Shown here: piece after piece, positions 45,997 to 54,635 of the stretch
Layout of the letters: each line of letters opens with the position of its first letter
Numbering within the stretch: position 1 is the first letter of the stretch
Assembly: GCF_031157315.1 (NCBI RefSeq)
Contig: NZ_JAVIFU010000002.1
Span: 62,001-126,000, forward strand
Direction of reading: 5' to 3'
DNA from: Paenibacillus sp. LHD-38
GTDB taxonomy: Bacteria; Bacillota; Bacilli; Paenibacillales; Paenibacillaceae
DNA length: 64,000 bases
Made by a program: the position numbers and the translations under genes
The notes under the pieces: model-generated
Seen by the model: the letters and a program-made list of their open reading frames with translations, nothing else
What the model was told of the DNA's origin: nothing
Database searches by the model: none

Positions 45997-46404
45997 CTAA
46001 AAGGCTCCTTGATAATGCTTGCATTCAATTATTTTGTCATCTATACGATTTATCGTTACAGTAATGACATCAAACCGCAGGGAGGCATCTAAGCGTCCAA
46101 TGCTTCGCAAATAAACTTGAGCCGTATTTCTTACCTTCTGCTGCTTACGGTAATCGACGGATTCGACCGCTGAGCCGAACCTTCCGCCTTCCCTTCTCGC
46201 CCGCACCTCAATAAATACAAGCCTGTTCTCTTGTTCTGCGATAATATCGATCTCTCCGCTGCGGCAGCGCCAATTGCGTTCTGTAATGGTATAATTCGAC
46301 TCCATTAAATATTCGCAAGCTAACTTCTCGCCAAGCTCACCCGTTAGCTTCCTTGTATCTCGCTTGTTCTGCGCGTAAAAGTTACCGGTTTCTTTATCCG
46401 TCAA
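45997..46404 (-). CDS. yraN: YraN/UPF0102 family nuclease-fold protein
   Basis: 135 aa. The PD-(D/E)XK-like core is clear: GELGEKLACEYLMESNYTI, then GEIDIIAEQENRLVFIEVRA with the presumed metal-binding E, D and E, and the YRKQQKVRNTAQVYL helix. Biochemical function is not settled; a role in DNA processing is usually suggested. It overlaps the FlhB-like gene by 11 nt. Frequently found near rnhB in other bacteria. Confidence 0.92.
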   Translation of the reverse strand: MTDKETGNFYAQNKRDTRKLTGELGEKLACEYLMESNYTITERNWRCRSGEIDIIAEQENRLVFIEVRARREGGRFGSAVESVDYRKQQKVRNTAQVYLRSIGRLDASLRFDVITVTINRIDDKIIECKHYQGAF

Positions 46405-46702
46405 TCATATCCCTCGCTTTGCGGTCTGAGCGATAGACAAAGCTCAAAATTTCAGCAACTAATGTGTATAGCTCAGCCGGGATCTCTTGATCTATATCAA
46501 GCTTGGAGAGGACCTCCACAAGCGAGGAGTCCTCTTGAACGGGAATGCCATTTTCCTTTGCCCGTTCGAGAATGAGATCCGCAATATGGCCTTTTCCTTT
46601 GGCTACCATGACCGGGGCCGTGCGTTCTCCAGGTTGGTAGCGCAGGGCAACCGCTTTTTTGACTTTTGCTGGCTGCGGCTTGTTCTCTTGGTCGCTGCTC
46701 AT
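46394..46702 (-). CDS. Free-standing FlhB C-terminal domain-like protein (FlhX/YlqH type)
   Basis: 102 aa. From about residue 16 (KAVALRYQPGERTAPVMVAK) it aligns by eye with the part of FlhB that follows the NPTH self-cleavage site (FAIALKYDATKMEAPKIIAK) and continues collinearly to the end (PAELYTLVAEILSFVYRSDR versus PDLFQAVAEVLAYVYKMKGR). It has no membrane segment and no NPTH. It overlaps the FliK-like gene by 4 nt, so the two are translationally coupled. B. subtilis has the same pair (ylqG-ylqH) at this locus. Role in export switching is inferred. Confidence 0.9.
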   Translation of the reverse strand: MSSDQENKPQPAKVKKAVALRYQPGERTAPVMVAKGKGHIADLILERAKENGIPVQEDSSLVEVLSKLDIDQEIPAELYTLVAEILSFVYRSDRKARDMIDG

Positions 46703-48549
46703 ATTCGATAGTCCACTCCCTTGTAACGATTCGAAGAAAAAGCGGACATATCGGTCATTTGGTTATTCTTAACAGCTAACGCGGATGCCGATGTTTCATC
46801 CTGCTTATTTTCGCCCGCCTTTGGCAGTGGCGTAGTACGCAAAGAAAGCAGCTGATAGCCTGCATTCTGAAGGCTGCCGGCGATCTCGGATCGAGATGCC
46901 TCTGCAAGCGCTGATATTGCCGGATGATCATTCCATAGGTTCAAGCTTACGATTTTATCCATGACATTCACATCAACCATCGTATCGCCAAGCGTATTCA
47001 TGGATAGATTGAAAAGCAGTCTGCAATTTGAAGAGTCTAGTTCCCCTTTGCTTCCGCGCCTCGTCTGAATATGTACGGATGCGGTTTGCTTTCCATCTTC
47101 ACTGTTAAGAGGGATATACATCGTCACATGTGTAAGAACCGAGTTATTTCGTTCAGGCGTCAATAGAAGCTGCTGGCCCGTTATTTGTTGAACAAGCTGC
47201 TGCGCTGTCTCTTTTACTGCTGGCGGCGTATTATCCGCAGATACGAGTGCCAGAAGGGCGCTTTTTAGAGATTCCTGCTGTACTGGGGGCGATGAGTCCG
47301 GCAATTGAATCCCGTCTGCTATCCCTGAGGCTACGGTTGCTGCCGCCCTCTCGACTCCCAGCTTGAAGTCTTGTAGCCTTATGTGACGTTGTTCTGGGTT
47401 TTCGTCATCTCCCGGCTTCACTGCGTGATCAACTTCAGCTGATTGAGCAGCTTCTTGCTTGATAGTCGCCTCGGGTTGAACCGCAGGCATAACTGGGGGG
47501 CTTTGAACATTCAAAACTGGCTTGACTGTTTTTTTCCCGGAAGCCGCCTCGTGCGATGATGCCGCAGCTGCCGCTTGATTTTGTTGGCTCGGTTGAGAAT
47601 CATTTGTTATTGTCTTTGCAAGCTGAAGCTCATGATCCACTCCCATCCATTTCATCATCTGCCCAAGCCAATTGGGTTGATTGGCAGCTCTGACAGCTTG
47701 CGGCATGGATTTTTCTGCGGAACCGTCTTCGGCAGAATCGCCCATTCCTACATTCGCTTGCTGTGATTCTATCTTCACGTTTGATGCATTCTGGATTTTG
47801 GCAGCAAGCGGCTCTTTTCCAGCGTCACCCTCCAAGCTTGAGGAATCGATCACCGCCGCCGCCCCGCGAAGGAGTTCCATCCCTTCCGACAAAAGGGCTT
47901 GTACGCGAACTGCCGCATGATTTAAAGGCTTGCTCTCCGTATCCGTACCTTTTGATCCGCCTAACTGCAGCGTTGTAAGCTGATGCTGCAAAGTATCCAG
48001 CAGCTCATGTGCGCTTCGTCCAAACATAACCTGCTGCATGGCTCCCACCGTAGCTCCTGTCATAGGAAGTCCGCGTTTAAAGGTAGCGGAGGCGGCCTGC
48101 ATCCATTGCTCTGCATCGCCTCCTGGTGGCATCACCAAGGCAGCCTTCTGAAATGCTTGCGCGACCTCGCGATTTAGGATTACGCCTTCTTTGCGCAAAT
48201 CCTTCACTAGCTGAGCTGCCCACTTTTGTTCAGGCAATGCCAGCTGCTTTGCCCATTCCTTGAACGTATCCTCTGGCAAGCCTACTTGACCGGGTTCAAT
48301 CTGTTTCAGCATCACAAGCGCTCCGCTTGATTGCGGCCGCACCTGCAGCATTGCTGTTTGACCCGCTTGTAAGGGCTGCTCCAGCTTTGCCCGGACCTGC
48401 ACACCGTTAATTTGGACCAGTGCTTCGTTATTTTCCATCACCTGCAGGATGACTCCCCGTACGATCTGTCCAACCTTAAGCTCTACCGCTCTTGTATCCG
48501 CACTTGAAGCTTCACCCAAGAAGCTTCGCATCATTTGACTAATATTCAT
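46699..48549 (-). CDS. FliK-like protein with C-terminal hook-length-control-like domain (YlqG type)
   Basis: 616 aa. An N-terminal region (1-110) with a small beta domain (LKVGQIVRGVILQVMENNEA) leads into a long Gln/Ala/Ser-rich middle (about 190-420) lacking clear structure. The C-terminal region (about 455-575) follows the Flg_hook pattern: LLFNLSMNTLGDTMVDVNVM, then ISALAEASRSEIAGSLQNAG. FliK uses this domain to bind FlhB, and the next gene encodes an FlhB C-domain. It lies 253 nt after rnhB; that gap shows no clear promoter or RNA. Confidence 0.85.
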   Translation of the reverse strand: MNISQMMRSFLGEASSADTRAVELKVGQIVRGVILQVMENNEALVQINGVQVRAKLEQPLQAGQTAMLQVRPQSSGALVMLKQIEPGQVGLPEDTFKEWAKQLALPEQKWAAQLVKDLRKEGVILNREVAQAFQKAALVMPPGGDAEQWMQAASATFKRGLPMTGATVGAMQQVMFGRSAHELLDTLQHQLTTLQLGGSKGTDTESKPLNHAAVRVQALLSEGMELLRGAAAVIDSSSLEGDAGKEPLAAKIQNASNVKIESQQANVGMGDSAEDGSAEKSMPQAVRAANQPNWLGQMMKWMGVDHELQLAKTITNDSQPSQQNQAAAAASSHEAASGKKTVKPVLNVQSPPVMPAVQPEATIKQEAAQSAEVDHAVKPGDDENPEQRHIRLQDFKLGVERAAATVASGIADGIQLPDSSPPVQQESLKSALLALVSADNTPPAVKETAQQLVQQITGQQLLLTPERNNSVLTHVTMYIPLNSEDGKQTASVHIQTRRGSKGELDSSNCRLLFNLSMNTLGDTMVDVNVMDKIVSLNLWNDHPAISALAEASRSEIAGSLQNAGYQLLSLRTTPLPKAGENKQDETSASALAVKNNQMTDMSAFSSNRYKGVDYRI

Positions 48550-48802
48550 CTGTTCATCCGCCTCCGCTGCTCTTGCGCCAATTTGAGCGTACCTTAATGC
48601 GCTCCTTGCTGTCCCCTATGTATCTTCTAACGACTGCGTTAACCTATAAGCCTTATATCGGTCATCATGTGCAAAGCATGAAGCTATTCATTCCAAAAAG
48701 TCCTTCTACGAACAAAATAACGCCCGACAATTACACTAGGCATCCTTTGCCTGGTACAATCAATCGAGCGTCATATATCTTCATTTTAATTGCAAGGGGC
48801 CG

Positions 48803-49417
48803 TTAAAAAAGCAACAATTGCTCCTTCGTAAACAAATTGCCTAGAAACGATCTGCGATGCAAAGGGCTTGGCCCATTTTCTATCAATCGTTCTCGGTGCA
48901 GCTTAGTTGCATAGCCTTTATGAATCGCGATCCCGTATGCAGGATAATCCTGCTCCCATTCCGACGCGCAAAGCCTATCGCGTGTAACCTTGGCTACAAT
49001 TGAAGCGGCTGCGATACTCTGGCTCGTTGCATCCCCTTTGATAATGGATTGCTGCGGCAGAGACACATCCACCTTCTCCGCATCGATAAGCAAATAATCA
49101 GAAGGAATTTGCAAGGACTCTACGGCAATTTTCATGGCAAGCCGAGCAGCCTGCTTTATATTGATACGGTCAATCGTTTCCGCATCAACGCGAGCGGCCG
49201 ACCAGGCGACGCATTCCTGCAAAATAACATCATAAAGCTGGTCACGCTTTTTCTCAGAAAGCTTCTTAGAGTCATTAACTCCTTCAATCACCAGCCCAGG
49301 CGGTAAAATAACGGCAGCTGCGACAACATCTCCGAACAAACATCCCCGCCCTACCTCATCTACGCCCGCAATTGCTTTATAACCTTCCTGCCATAACGAC
49401 TGTTCGTATTGCAGCAC
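48803..49417 (-). CDS. rnhB: Ribonuclease HII
   Basis: 204 aa. Removes single ribonucleotides and RNA-DNA junctions from genomic DNA. Catalytic D20/E21 and the GRG loop are seen in AGVDEVGRG; the usual following residues PLAGPV are replaced here by CLFGDV. The second half keeps VNDSKKLSEKKR, LLIDAEKV and GDATSQSIAAASIVAKVTRD. Start is GTG at 49417 with GGGGG 8 nt upstream, just after rbgA. Confidence 0.96.
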   Translation of the reverse strand: MLQYEQSLWQEGYKAIAGVDEVGRGCLFGDVVAAAVILPPGLVIEGVNDSKKLSEKKRDQLYDVILQECVAWSAARVDAETIDRINIKQAARLAMKIAVESLQIPSDYLLIDAEKVDVSLPQQSIIKGDATSQSIAAASIVAKVTRDRLCASEWEQDYPAYGIAIHKGYATKLHRERLIENGPSPLHRRSFLGNLFTKEQLLLF

Positions 49418-49438
49418 GTTACGTTCCCCCGTTTCACA

Positions 49439-50305
49439 TCAATAAGGTGGAGCTTCCAGCGTAATCCGTCCCAGCTTTCCTGAGCGCAAATCACGTAAAA
49501 TAATTCCTGATGTCTTCTCCAAATCGACGTGGCCGCCGCTAATCAGACAGCCTCTACGACGCCCGATATCTTCCATTACGCGAACGATTTCATCCGAGTC
49601 CGATGCATCCTTCGGCGGAGTTTCAAGTTCGTAACGCTCTTTTATGTTAGGCCAGTAGCGATCCAGCAGCTCACGCATTGCAAAAAAAGCAATATCGTCA
49701 ACGTTCAAGATTTGCTCTCTAATCGCGCCTGTCATCGCAAGCCGATAGCCGACAAGTTCGTCCTCGAATTTCGGCCACAAAATGCCTGGCGTATCGAGGA
49801 GCTCCATTTCCGTACCGATCTTTATCCACTGCTGCCCCTTCGTCACACCTGGACGGTCGCCTGTTAAAGCAATCGCACGGCCGGCGAGTTTATTGATCAG
49901 CGTCGATTTCCCGACATTCGGTATACCGACAATAAGGCCGCGAAGAGCGCGCGGGTTAATTCCTTTGTTGATTTGACGGGCAATTTTCTCATGTAAAATC
50001 TGCTTCGCCTTTAACGGAACCTCGTTTACTTTCGTCCCTGTAGACGAATCAATCGCAATCGATTCATGACCTTCATTACGGAAATAGGCCATCCATTGCT
50101 CCGTTGTCTTAGGGTCAGCCAAATCGGATTTGTTCAATACAATCAATCTTGGCTTTCCGTTCAAAATTTCCTCAATCATCGGATTGCGGCTTGAGAGCGG
50201 AACACGAGCATCCAACAGTTCGATGGCAAGATCGATTAGTTTCAGCTTGTCTTGTATTTGCCGTTTCGCCCGTGTCATATGTCCCGGGAACCATTGAATG
50301 GTCAT
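49439..50305 (-). CDS. rbgA: Ribosome biogenesis GTPase RbgA (YlqF)
   Basis: 288 aa. Needed for late 50S assembly. Circularly permuted GTPase: G4 VLNKSDLAD (about residue 55) comes before G1 [18 protein letters not shown] (about 128), and G3 is [12 protein letters not shown]. The N-terminal [20 protein letters not shown] includes the conserved His used for catalysis. It is 9 nt after lepB and 21 nt before rnhB. Confidence 0.97.
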   Translation of the reverse strand: MTIQWFPGHMTRAKRQIQDKLKLIDLAIELLDARVPLSSRNPMIEEILNGKPRLIVLNKSDLADPKTTEQWMAYFRNEGHESIAIDSSTGTKVNEVPLKAKQILHEKIARQINKGINPRALRGLIVGIPNVGKSTLINKLAGRAIALTGDRPGVTKGQQWIKIGTEMELLDTPGILWPKFEDELVGYRLAMTGAIREQILNVDDIAFFAMRELLDRYWPNIKERYELETPPKDASDSDEIVRVMEDIGRRRGCLISGGHVDLEKTSGIILRDLRSGKLGRITLEAPPY

Positions 50306-50314
50306 TTACTCACC

Positions 50315-51010
50315 TCATTTAGTCCAGTGCTTAATAAACTCTAATTTGTTCAGCGGCCAAAAAATGATATCAGCGCGGCCCACTACCTCTTTATCGGATA
50401 CAAATCCGATCACCCGGCTATCCGTGCTGTCGCTCCGGTTATCGCCAAGAGCAAAAATCGTATCCTCAGGAACTACAAGTTCAGCTACATCGGAAGTCGA
50501 TCCTTTTTCATTATAAAGCCTGCCTTCAGCATGTGCTGCCTCAACGGCTTCTTTAATATAAGGCTCATCAATTTTCTTATCATTAATATAGAGGTCATCG
50601 CCGTCGAGCCTTATTTTGTCGCCTGGTACGCCTATAACCCTCTTAATAAATTTACGGCCTTGCTCTGGAACATCGAATACGACGACTTCTCCAAATTTAG
50701 GCTCGCGAATCGTATACAATATTTTATTTACAATCAATCGTTCGCCAGTCTCAAAGTTCGGCTGCATCGAAGGTCCGTCGACGATGAATGGGGAAAACAA
50801 AAATTGACGTATTAGAAATACGAGAACGACTGCGATCACTAATGCTTTGATCCATTCTACGATTTCTTTATAAGCACCGCCTTGCTTGCCAGAGCCGGAA
50901 GCATGGACAGCTGCTCGAGTAGGTATATTTTGCTGAAAATCCGCATGGTCCTGCGTATCCTTTAAATCATGATCATTGCCTGTCCCGTCATTTCGCTGCT
51001 GAGAGTCCAC
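50315..51010 (-). CDS. lepB: Type I signal peptidase
   Basis: 231 aa from the GTG at 51010, with AAGG 8 nt upstream. The open frame extends 95 codons further but that part lies antiparallel-free inside the rplS gene in another frame and is not credible. Membrane-anchored serine protease that removes signal peptides: polar cytoplasmic tail (1-50), one membrane span (about 54-72), nucleophile Ser81 in VDGPSMQPNF, general base Lys123 in KFIKRVIGVPGDK, and GDNRSDSTDSR near 190. Between rplS and rbgA. Confidence 0.93.
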   Translation of the reverse strand: MDSQQRNDGTGNDHDLKDTQDHADFQQNIPTRAAVHASGSGKQGGAYKEIVEWIKALVIAVVLVFLIRQFLFSPFIVDGPSMQPNFETGERLIVNKILYTIREPKFGEVVVFDVPEQGRKFIKRVIGVPGDKIRLDGDDLYINDKKIDEPYIKEAVEAAHAEGRLYNEKGSTSDVAELVVPEDTIFALGDNRSDSTDSRVIGFVSDKEVVGRADIIFWPLNKLEFIKHWTK

Positions 51011-51056
51011 TCTGCCCGCCTTCTTCCCATATGCTGTAGTATGTAAATGACCTTTG

Positions 51057-51093
51057 AGAAAAAACGAAAAGGAGCTTGTTTGCGCAAGCCCCT
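51057..51093 (-). terminator. Intrinsic terminator of rplS
   Basis: Nine-bp stem with one G-U pair (51070-51078 with 51085-51093), 6-nt loop, then TTTTCGTTTTTT on the minus strand (51058-51070). It lies 15 nt after the rplS stop. lepB downstream has no evident promoter, so read-through probably feeds lepB-rbgA-rnhB. Confidence 0.8.
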
Positions 51094-51107
51094 CTTGTCG
51101 TTTGTTC

Positions 51108-51449
51108 TTAACGAATTTCTTTAATACGAGCAGCTTTTCCGCGAAGACTACGTAGGTAGTACAATTTCGCGCGACGTACTTTACCACGGCGAGCCACTTC
51201 GATTTTTTCGATTTTAGGCGAGTTAAGCGGGAAAGTTCTTTCCACACCAACACCGTAGGAAATTTTACGCACTGTAAAAGTTTCGCTAATACCACCGCCG
51301 CGACGTTTGATTACAACGCCTTCGAACAATTGGATACGCTCACGAGTTCCCTCGATAACTTTTACATGAACTTTTAGCGTGTCACCAGGACGAAAGTTCG
51401 GTAGACCTTGACGCAGGTTTTCTTGCGCAATTGTTTGCAAAAGATTCAT
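51108..51449 (-). CDS. rplS: 50S ribosomal protein L19
   Basis: 113 aa from the ATG at 51449 with AAGGAG 7 nt upstream. Large-subunit protein at the 30S-50S interface. Signature segments: [53 protein letters not shown] and the basic tail [20 protein letters not shown]. It has its own promoter and leader and ends at a terminator. Confidence 0.98.
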   Translation of the reverse strand: MNLLQTIAQENLRQGLPNFRPGDTLKVHVKVIEGTRERIQLFEGVVIKRRGGGISETFTVRKISYGVGVERTFPLNSPKIEKIEVARRGKVRRAKLYYLRSLRGKAARIKEIR

Positions 51450-51583
51450 TTGATTCACTCCTTCCGCCATAGACGTTCTTATAAGCTCACCGAATTCCTC
51501 TGAACCGGGTCATCGCTGATAGCGGACCGTCCGACTTTTCGAACAACATTAAAAATATTACCATAGTCAGCCCAATAATACAA
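51450..51583 (-). promoter_or_regulatory. rplS promoter and leader
   Basis: On the minus strand -35 TTGTAT (51578-51583), 17-nt spacer, -10 TAATAT (51555-51560). Transcription would begin near 51548, giving a leader of about 100 nt with several GC-rich short dyads (for example CGGAC/GTCCG around 51522-51532). Length and position fit an L19-type autoregulatory leader, which is known in Firmicutes; the match is inferred from context. Confidence 0.6.
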
Positions 51584-51650
51584 TACGATTTTTTATTCCT
51601 ATTTCATGTATACTGAAATATGACAAACACCGACAGAAGAGGTGAATGAT

Positions 51651-53063
51651 TTGCACCAACTTAATAAATCTGTTTCAGCGATTAAAAAAGGGGGAATAAC
51701 GGCTGTTCTTTTACTGTTAGCTTTCTCCGCACCTACTCGAACATTTGGTGAAGCAACCGCTTTCAAGGATACGAATGGTCACTGGGCAGGCTCCTATATC
51801 TCCTGGGCTGTCGATCAAAAATTAGCACTGGGCTATGGCGATGGCTCCTTTAAGCCCAATAATCTTATTAATGAAGCTGAATTTTTGGCAATGCTGTTAA
51901 GAACATATAACCTAGCAGTTGAATCACCGTCAACCGGCAGCGTTTGGTCAAAGCCATATTACGATTATGCAAATAATCATGGCTGGCCGCTTAGTCCTTC
52001 ACCGCAAAACAAGGAGTTACGTCGAGGAGAGGCGGCTCTCCTGCTTGCTTCAGCAGCGAACGGGAAAGCTTTCACGGAGCAAAGCGCCATCCAATGGCTG
52101 CTCGATGAAAAAATTTCTAACGGCCGAACTTCAGCGACAGTTACGGGCTTCAGCCCGGATGGCAAGCTTACCCGCGCAGAGGCGCTAACCTTCTTTTACA
52201 ACCTAAAGCAGCACTCAAAAACACTATCGGATGCAAAAATTATAAAGACAAACCATTCACTCGGCGGCATCTCATTAAATGAAACGCTGGAGAAACTCCA
52301 GAATACGCTTGGCAAACCTTCACGCATTGATCCAAGTGAATACGGTTTCTCCTGGCATGTTTATCGCAGCAGCTATAGTCATTACATGATGTTCGGCGTG
52401 CAAAACTCCAGGGTTGTGGCGCTCTTCTCGAACGCAGGCGACGATTGGGTAAGTCCATCCGGAGTAAAAATCGGACAAACGATTGAAAGCGCCAAGAAGC
52501 TTGTGAAAAACGCAGTTAGCCCCGAGCATAAGGATGACTATTACGCGTATACCATAGGCGGCGAACAAATCACCCTTTTCTACGACAGCCAGGACGCAAA
52601 TAAAATTGCAGGTATCATGCGAATGAATCAATCGGTCTCCAAACCTGTTAAATCAGCTTATGCAAGCAAGCTTGAGTCTGCTTTTGAACAGCAGCTCTTC
52701 GATCTTGCAAACGCGGAGCGTGCCATCCGCGGCATACCTCTCTTGCAATGGGACAAGCTCGCTGCCGCTTCCGCGCATAGTCACAGCAGCGATATGAATA
52801 ATCGCGACTTTTTTGACCACACCAACCCGGACGGTTCCTCACCGTTTGATCGCATGAAAGCAAAAGGGGTTATCTACCACTCAGCGGCAGAAAATATTGC
52901 TGCTGGCTATTCAAATAGCATATTCGCTCACTATGGTTGGCTCAATTCCAAGTCAGGACATCGCGAAACGATGTTGGACAGCAAGCTCAAGCGACTTGGT
53001 ACTGGCATTTCCGTTGGTGGAAGCTATCAAACCTATTATACCCAAAATTTCTACACTCCATAA
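51651..53063 (+). CDS. Secreted SLH and CAP (SCP/PR-1-like) domain protein
   Basis: 470 aa from the TTG at 51651 with AGAGG 8 nt upstream (a GTG at 51642 overlaps that site). Signal peptide (about residues 14-35, TAVLLLLAFSAPTRTFG). SLH-type repeats (about 38-180: AFKDTNGHWAGSYISWAVDQ, LGYGDGSFKPNNLINEAEFL, GFSPDGKLTRAEALTFFYNL) bind pyruvylated wall polymers. A CAP-associated middle domain (about 205-320) is followed by a YkwD-like CAP domain (about 345-470) with NAERAIRGIPLLQWD, HSSDMNNRDFFDHTNPDG and HRETMLD. Function of the CAP domain in bacteria is unclear. On the opposite strand to its neighbours, inserted between rplS and trmD. Confidence 0.92.
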   Translation: MHQLNKSVSAIKKGGITAVLLLLAFSAPTRTFGEATAFKDTNGHWAGSYISWAVDQKLALGYGDGSFKPNNLINEAEFLAMLLRTYNLAVESPSTGSVWSKPYYDYANNHGWPLSPSPQNKELRRGEAALLLASAANGKAFTEQSAIQWLLDEKISNGRTSATVTGFSPDGKLTRAEALTFFYNLKQHSKTLSDAKIIKTNHSLGGISLNETLEKLQNTLGKPSRIDPSEYGFSWHVYRSSYSHYMMFGVQNSRVVALFSNAGDDWVSPSGVKIGQTIESAKKLVKNAVSPEHKDDYYAYTIGGEQITLFYDSQDANKIAGIMRMNQSVSKPVKSAYASKLESAFEQQLFDLANAERAIRGIPLLQWDKLAAASAHSHSSDMNNRDFFDHTNPDGSSPFDRMKAKGVIYHSAAENIAAGYSNSIFAHYGWLNSKSGHRETMLDSKLKRLGTGISVGGSYQTYYTQNFYTP

Positions 53064-53090
53064 TACGGCTAACACAGCTAATATTAAAAT

Positions 53091-53122
53091 AAAAGCAGCA
53101 GCGAAAGTCCGCTGCTGCTTTT
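53091..53122. terminator. Bidirectional terminator between the SLH-CAP gene and trmD
   Basis: Perfect 13-bp stem (53091-53103 with 53110-53122), 6-nt loop. The plus strand continues TTTTATTCTTAT and the minus strand TTTTATTTTAATATT, so it serves both converging genes. Confidence 0.92.
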
Positions 53123-53139
53123 ATTCTTATCTGGACTAG

Positions 53140-53892
53140 TTACTTGTCCTTTTTAGACGTTTGCTGCCTCTGCTGAGCAGTCAGCCACTTGCGTTCCTTG
53201 TCAGTCAGCTCAGCGCTCTCCAGAAGGTCTGGTCGCCGCTCCAGCGTCCGCAGGAGCGATTGCTCGCGGCGCCATACCTCGATATTCGCATGGTGCCCGG
53301 AAATTAAGACATCGGGAACCTCCCAGCCGCGAAATTCAGCAGGACGGGTGTAATGGGGATGCTCCAGCAGGCCCGTGCTGTAAGAATCCGTTACGGCTGA
53401 AGTCTCGTTCCCGAGCACCCCTGGAAGCAGCCTTACAACGCTATCTATAAGAACCATAGCCGGAATTTCTCCACCGGTAAGCACGTAATCTCCAATTGAA
53501 ATCTCGTCGGTCACGAGATGCTCTCGAATACGCTCGTCATAACCCTCATAGTGGCCGCAGATGAGAACCAAATGCTTCTCTTGGGATAGTTCCTCTGCTT
53601 TCTGCTGCGTAAACTGCGCGCCTTGAGGACAGAGCAGAATGACACGGGGCTTTACGTCATTATCGAGTTTAAGATCCTCAACGGCAGCAAAAACAGGCTC
53701 TGGCTTCAATACCATGCCGCCTCCGCCACCGTATGGATAATCATCAACCGTATTGTGTTTATTGCCTGAATATGCTCGGAAGTTGATCGCTTGAAGGGAA
53801 ACAATCCCTTTTTCTTTCGCTTTTCCCAGAATACTGGCGTTAAACACGCCATCGAACATTTCCGGAAACAGCGTTAGTACATCTATCTTCAT
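53140..53892 (-). CDS. trmD: tRNA (guanine-37-N1) methyltransferase TrmD
   Basis: 250 aa. SPOUT enzyme making m1G37, which prevents frameshifting. Family start [20 protein letters not shown], then [19 protein letters not shown] and the trefoil-knot SAM site with [13 protein letters not shown] and [20 protein letters not shown]. It follows rimM by 3 nt and ends at the shared terminator. Confidence 0.98.
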   Translation of the reverse strand: MKIDVLTLFPEMFDGVFNASILGKAKEKGIVSLQAINFRAYSGNKHNTVDDYPYGGGGGMVLKPEPVFAAVEDLKLDNDVKPRVILLCPQGAQFTQQKAEELSQEKHLVLICGHYEGYDERIREHLVTDEISIGDYVLTGGEIPAMVLIDSVVRLLPGVLGNETSAVTDSYSTGLLEHPHYTRPAEFRGWEVPDVLISGHHANIEVWRREQSLLRTLERRPDLLESAELTDKERKWLTAQQRQQTSKKDK

Positions 53893-53895
53893 CAG

Positions 53896-54420
53896 TTAAA
53901 TCAATCCTTCCATCAAATGGACCGTCACGATTTTCTCTTTCTTGTCTACATTTAACAGGACATCGTCTATGACAGGCAGCAGAAGCTGCTTGCCAGAGCC
54001 TTTTGGACGGTCAACGACCCAAACATCATTGGCGCCAGGGCTTAAAATTTCGGAGATAACGCCCAGCTCTTCACCTTCATCAGAAATAACGCGGCAGCCA
54101 ATTATTTCATGATAGTAATATTCGCCTTCGTCAAGCTCCAGCTGCTTGTCCTCCGACACCTTAAGCACCCAGCCTTTATATTTCTCGACTTGATTAATAT
54201 CAGTGAAGCCTTCCAGCTTCAATATGTATACGTTTTTATTCGCTCGTGAGTTAATTATTTTCACTTCTAGCGAAGCTCCGGATTCCTCGTTCAGCATAAG
54301 CAGTTTGCTTCCTGCAGCGAAACGATCCTCTGCGAAATCCGTTTGCGATAGAATTTTCAGCTCGCCTCGAATACCGTGCGTATTAACAACCTTCCCGACT
54401 GTAAACCATTTCTCGTTCAT
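53896..54420 (-). CDS. rimM: 16S rRNA processing protein RimM
   Basis: 174 aa. Assists 30S head maturation by binding S19. The N-terminal RimM domain (1-90) has FTVGKVVNTHGIRGELKI, and the C-terminal PRC barrel (about 95-174) has YYYHEIIGCRVISDEGEELG and LLPVIDDVLLNVD. First gene of rimM-trmD behind its own promoter; B. subtilis ylqD is not present between khpA and rimM. Confidence 0.97.
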   Translation of the reverse strand: MNEKWFTVGKVVNTHGIRGELKILSQTDFAEDRFAAGSKLLMLNEESGASLEVKIINSRANKNVYILKLEGFTDINQVEKYKGWVLKVSEDKQLELDEGEYYYHEIIGCRVISDEGEELGVISEILSPGANDVWVVDRPKGSGKQLLLPVIDDVLLNVDKKEKIVTVHLMEGLI

Positions 54421-54452
54421 GACAACCAGCCCTTCATAATGTGTATTGCCTT

Positions 54453-54481
54453 ATTATACATGCAAAAACGGCATCGTTCCA
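54453..54481 (-). promoter_or_regulatory. Probable promoter of rimM-trmD
   Basis: On the minus strand a perfect -10 TATAAT (54453-54458) stands 17 nt from a weak -35 TGGAAC (54476-54481). It lies after the khpA terminator and 32 nt before the rimM start. Confidence 0.5.
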
Positions 54482-54590
54482 TGTTGGAGAACGAAGCCGC
54501 TATAATGAGCATAAGAATCGCCGTTAAAAGCTCATTTCACGGTGTTATATAAGCAGATTTATAAGTGAGATTATAAATTCTTATATAATG

Positions 54591-54621
54591 AAAAAAAGGC
54601 TAGGACATTCATCCTAACCTT
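54591..54621 (-). terminator. Intrinsic terminator after khpA
   Basis: Ten-bp stem with one wobble pair (54596-54605 with 54612-54621), 6-nt loop, and seven T residues on the minus strand (54591-54597). Ends the ylxM-ffh-rpsP-khpA unit. Confidence 0.9.
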
Positions 54622-54635
54622 CTCCCGTACGTGCA

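Noticed and set aside
48550..48806. Plus-strand 77-aa frame in the gap between ylqG-like gene and rnhB
   Set aside because: Runs into rnhB on the other strand, lacks a ribosome site and has no recognisable features; the gap also shows no convincing promoter.
51011..51295. Longer open frame giving lepB 95 extra N-terminal residues
   Set aside because: The extension runs through the rplS stop, the rplS terminator hairpin and well into rplS in another frame, and has no family similarity; a GTG with a ribosome site at 51010 gives a normal signal peptidase.
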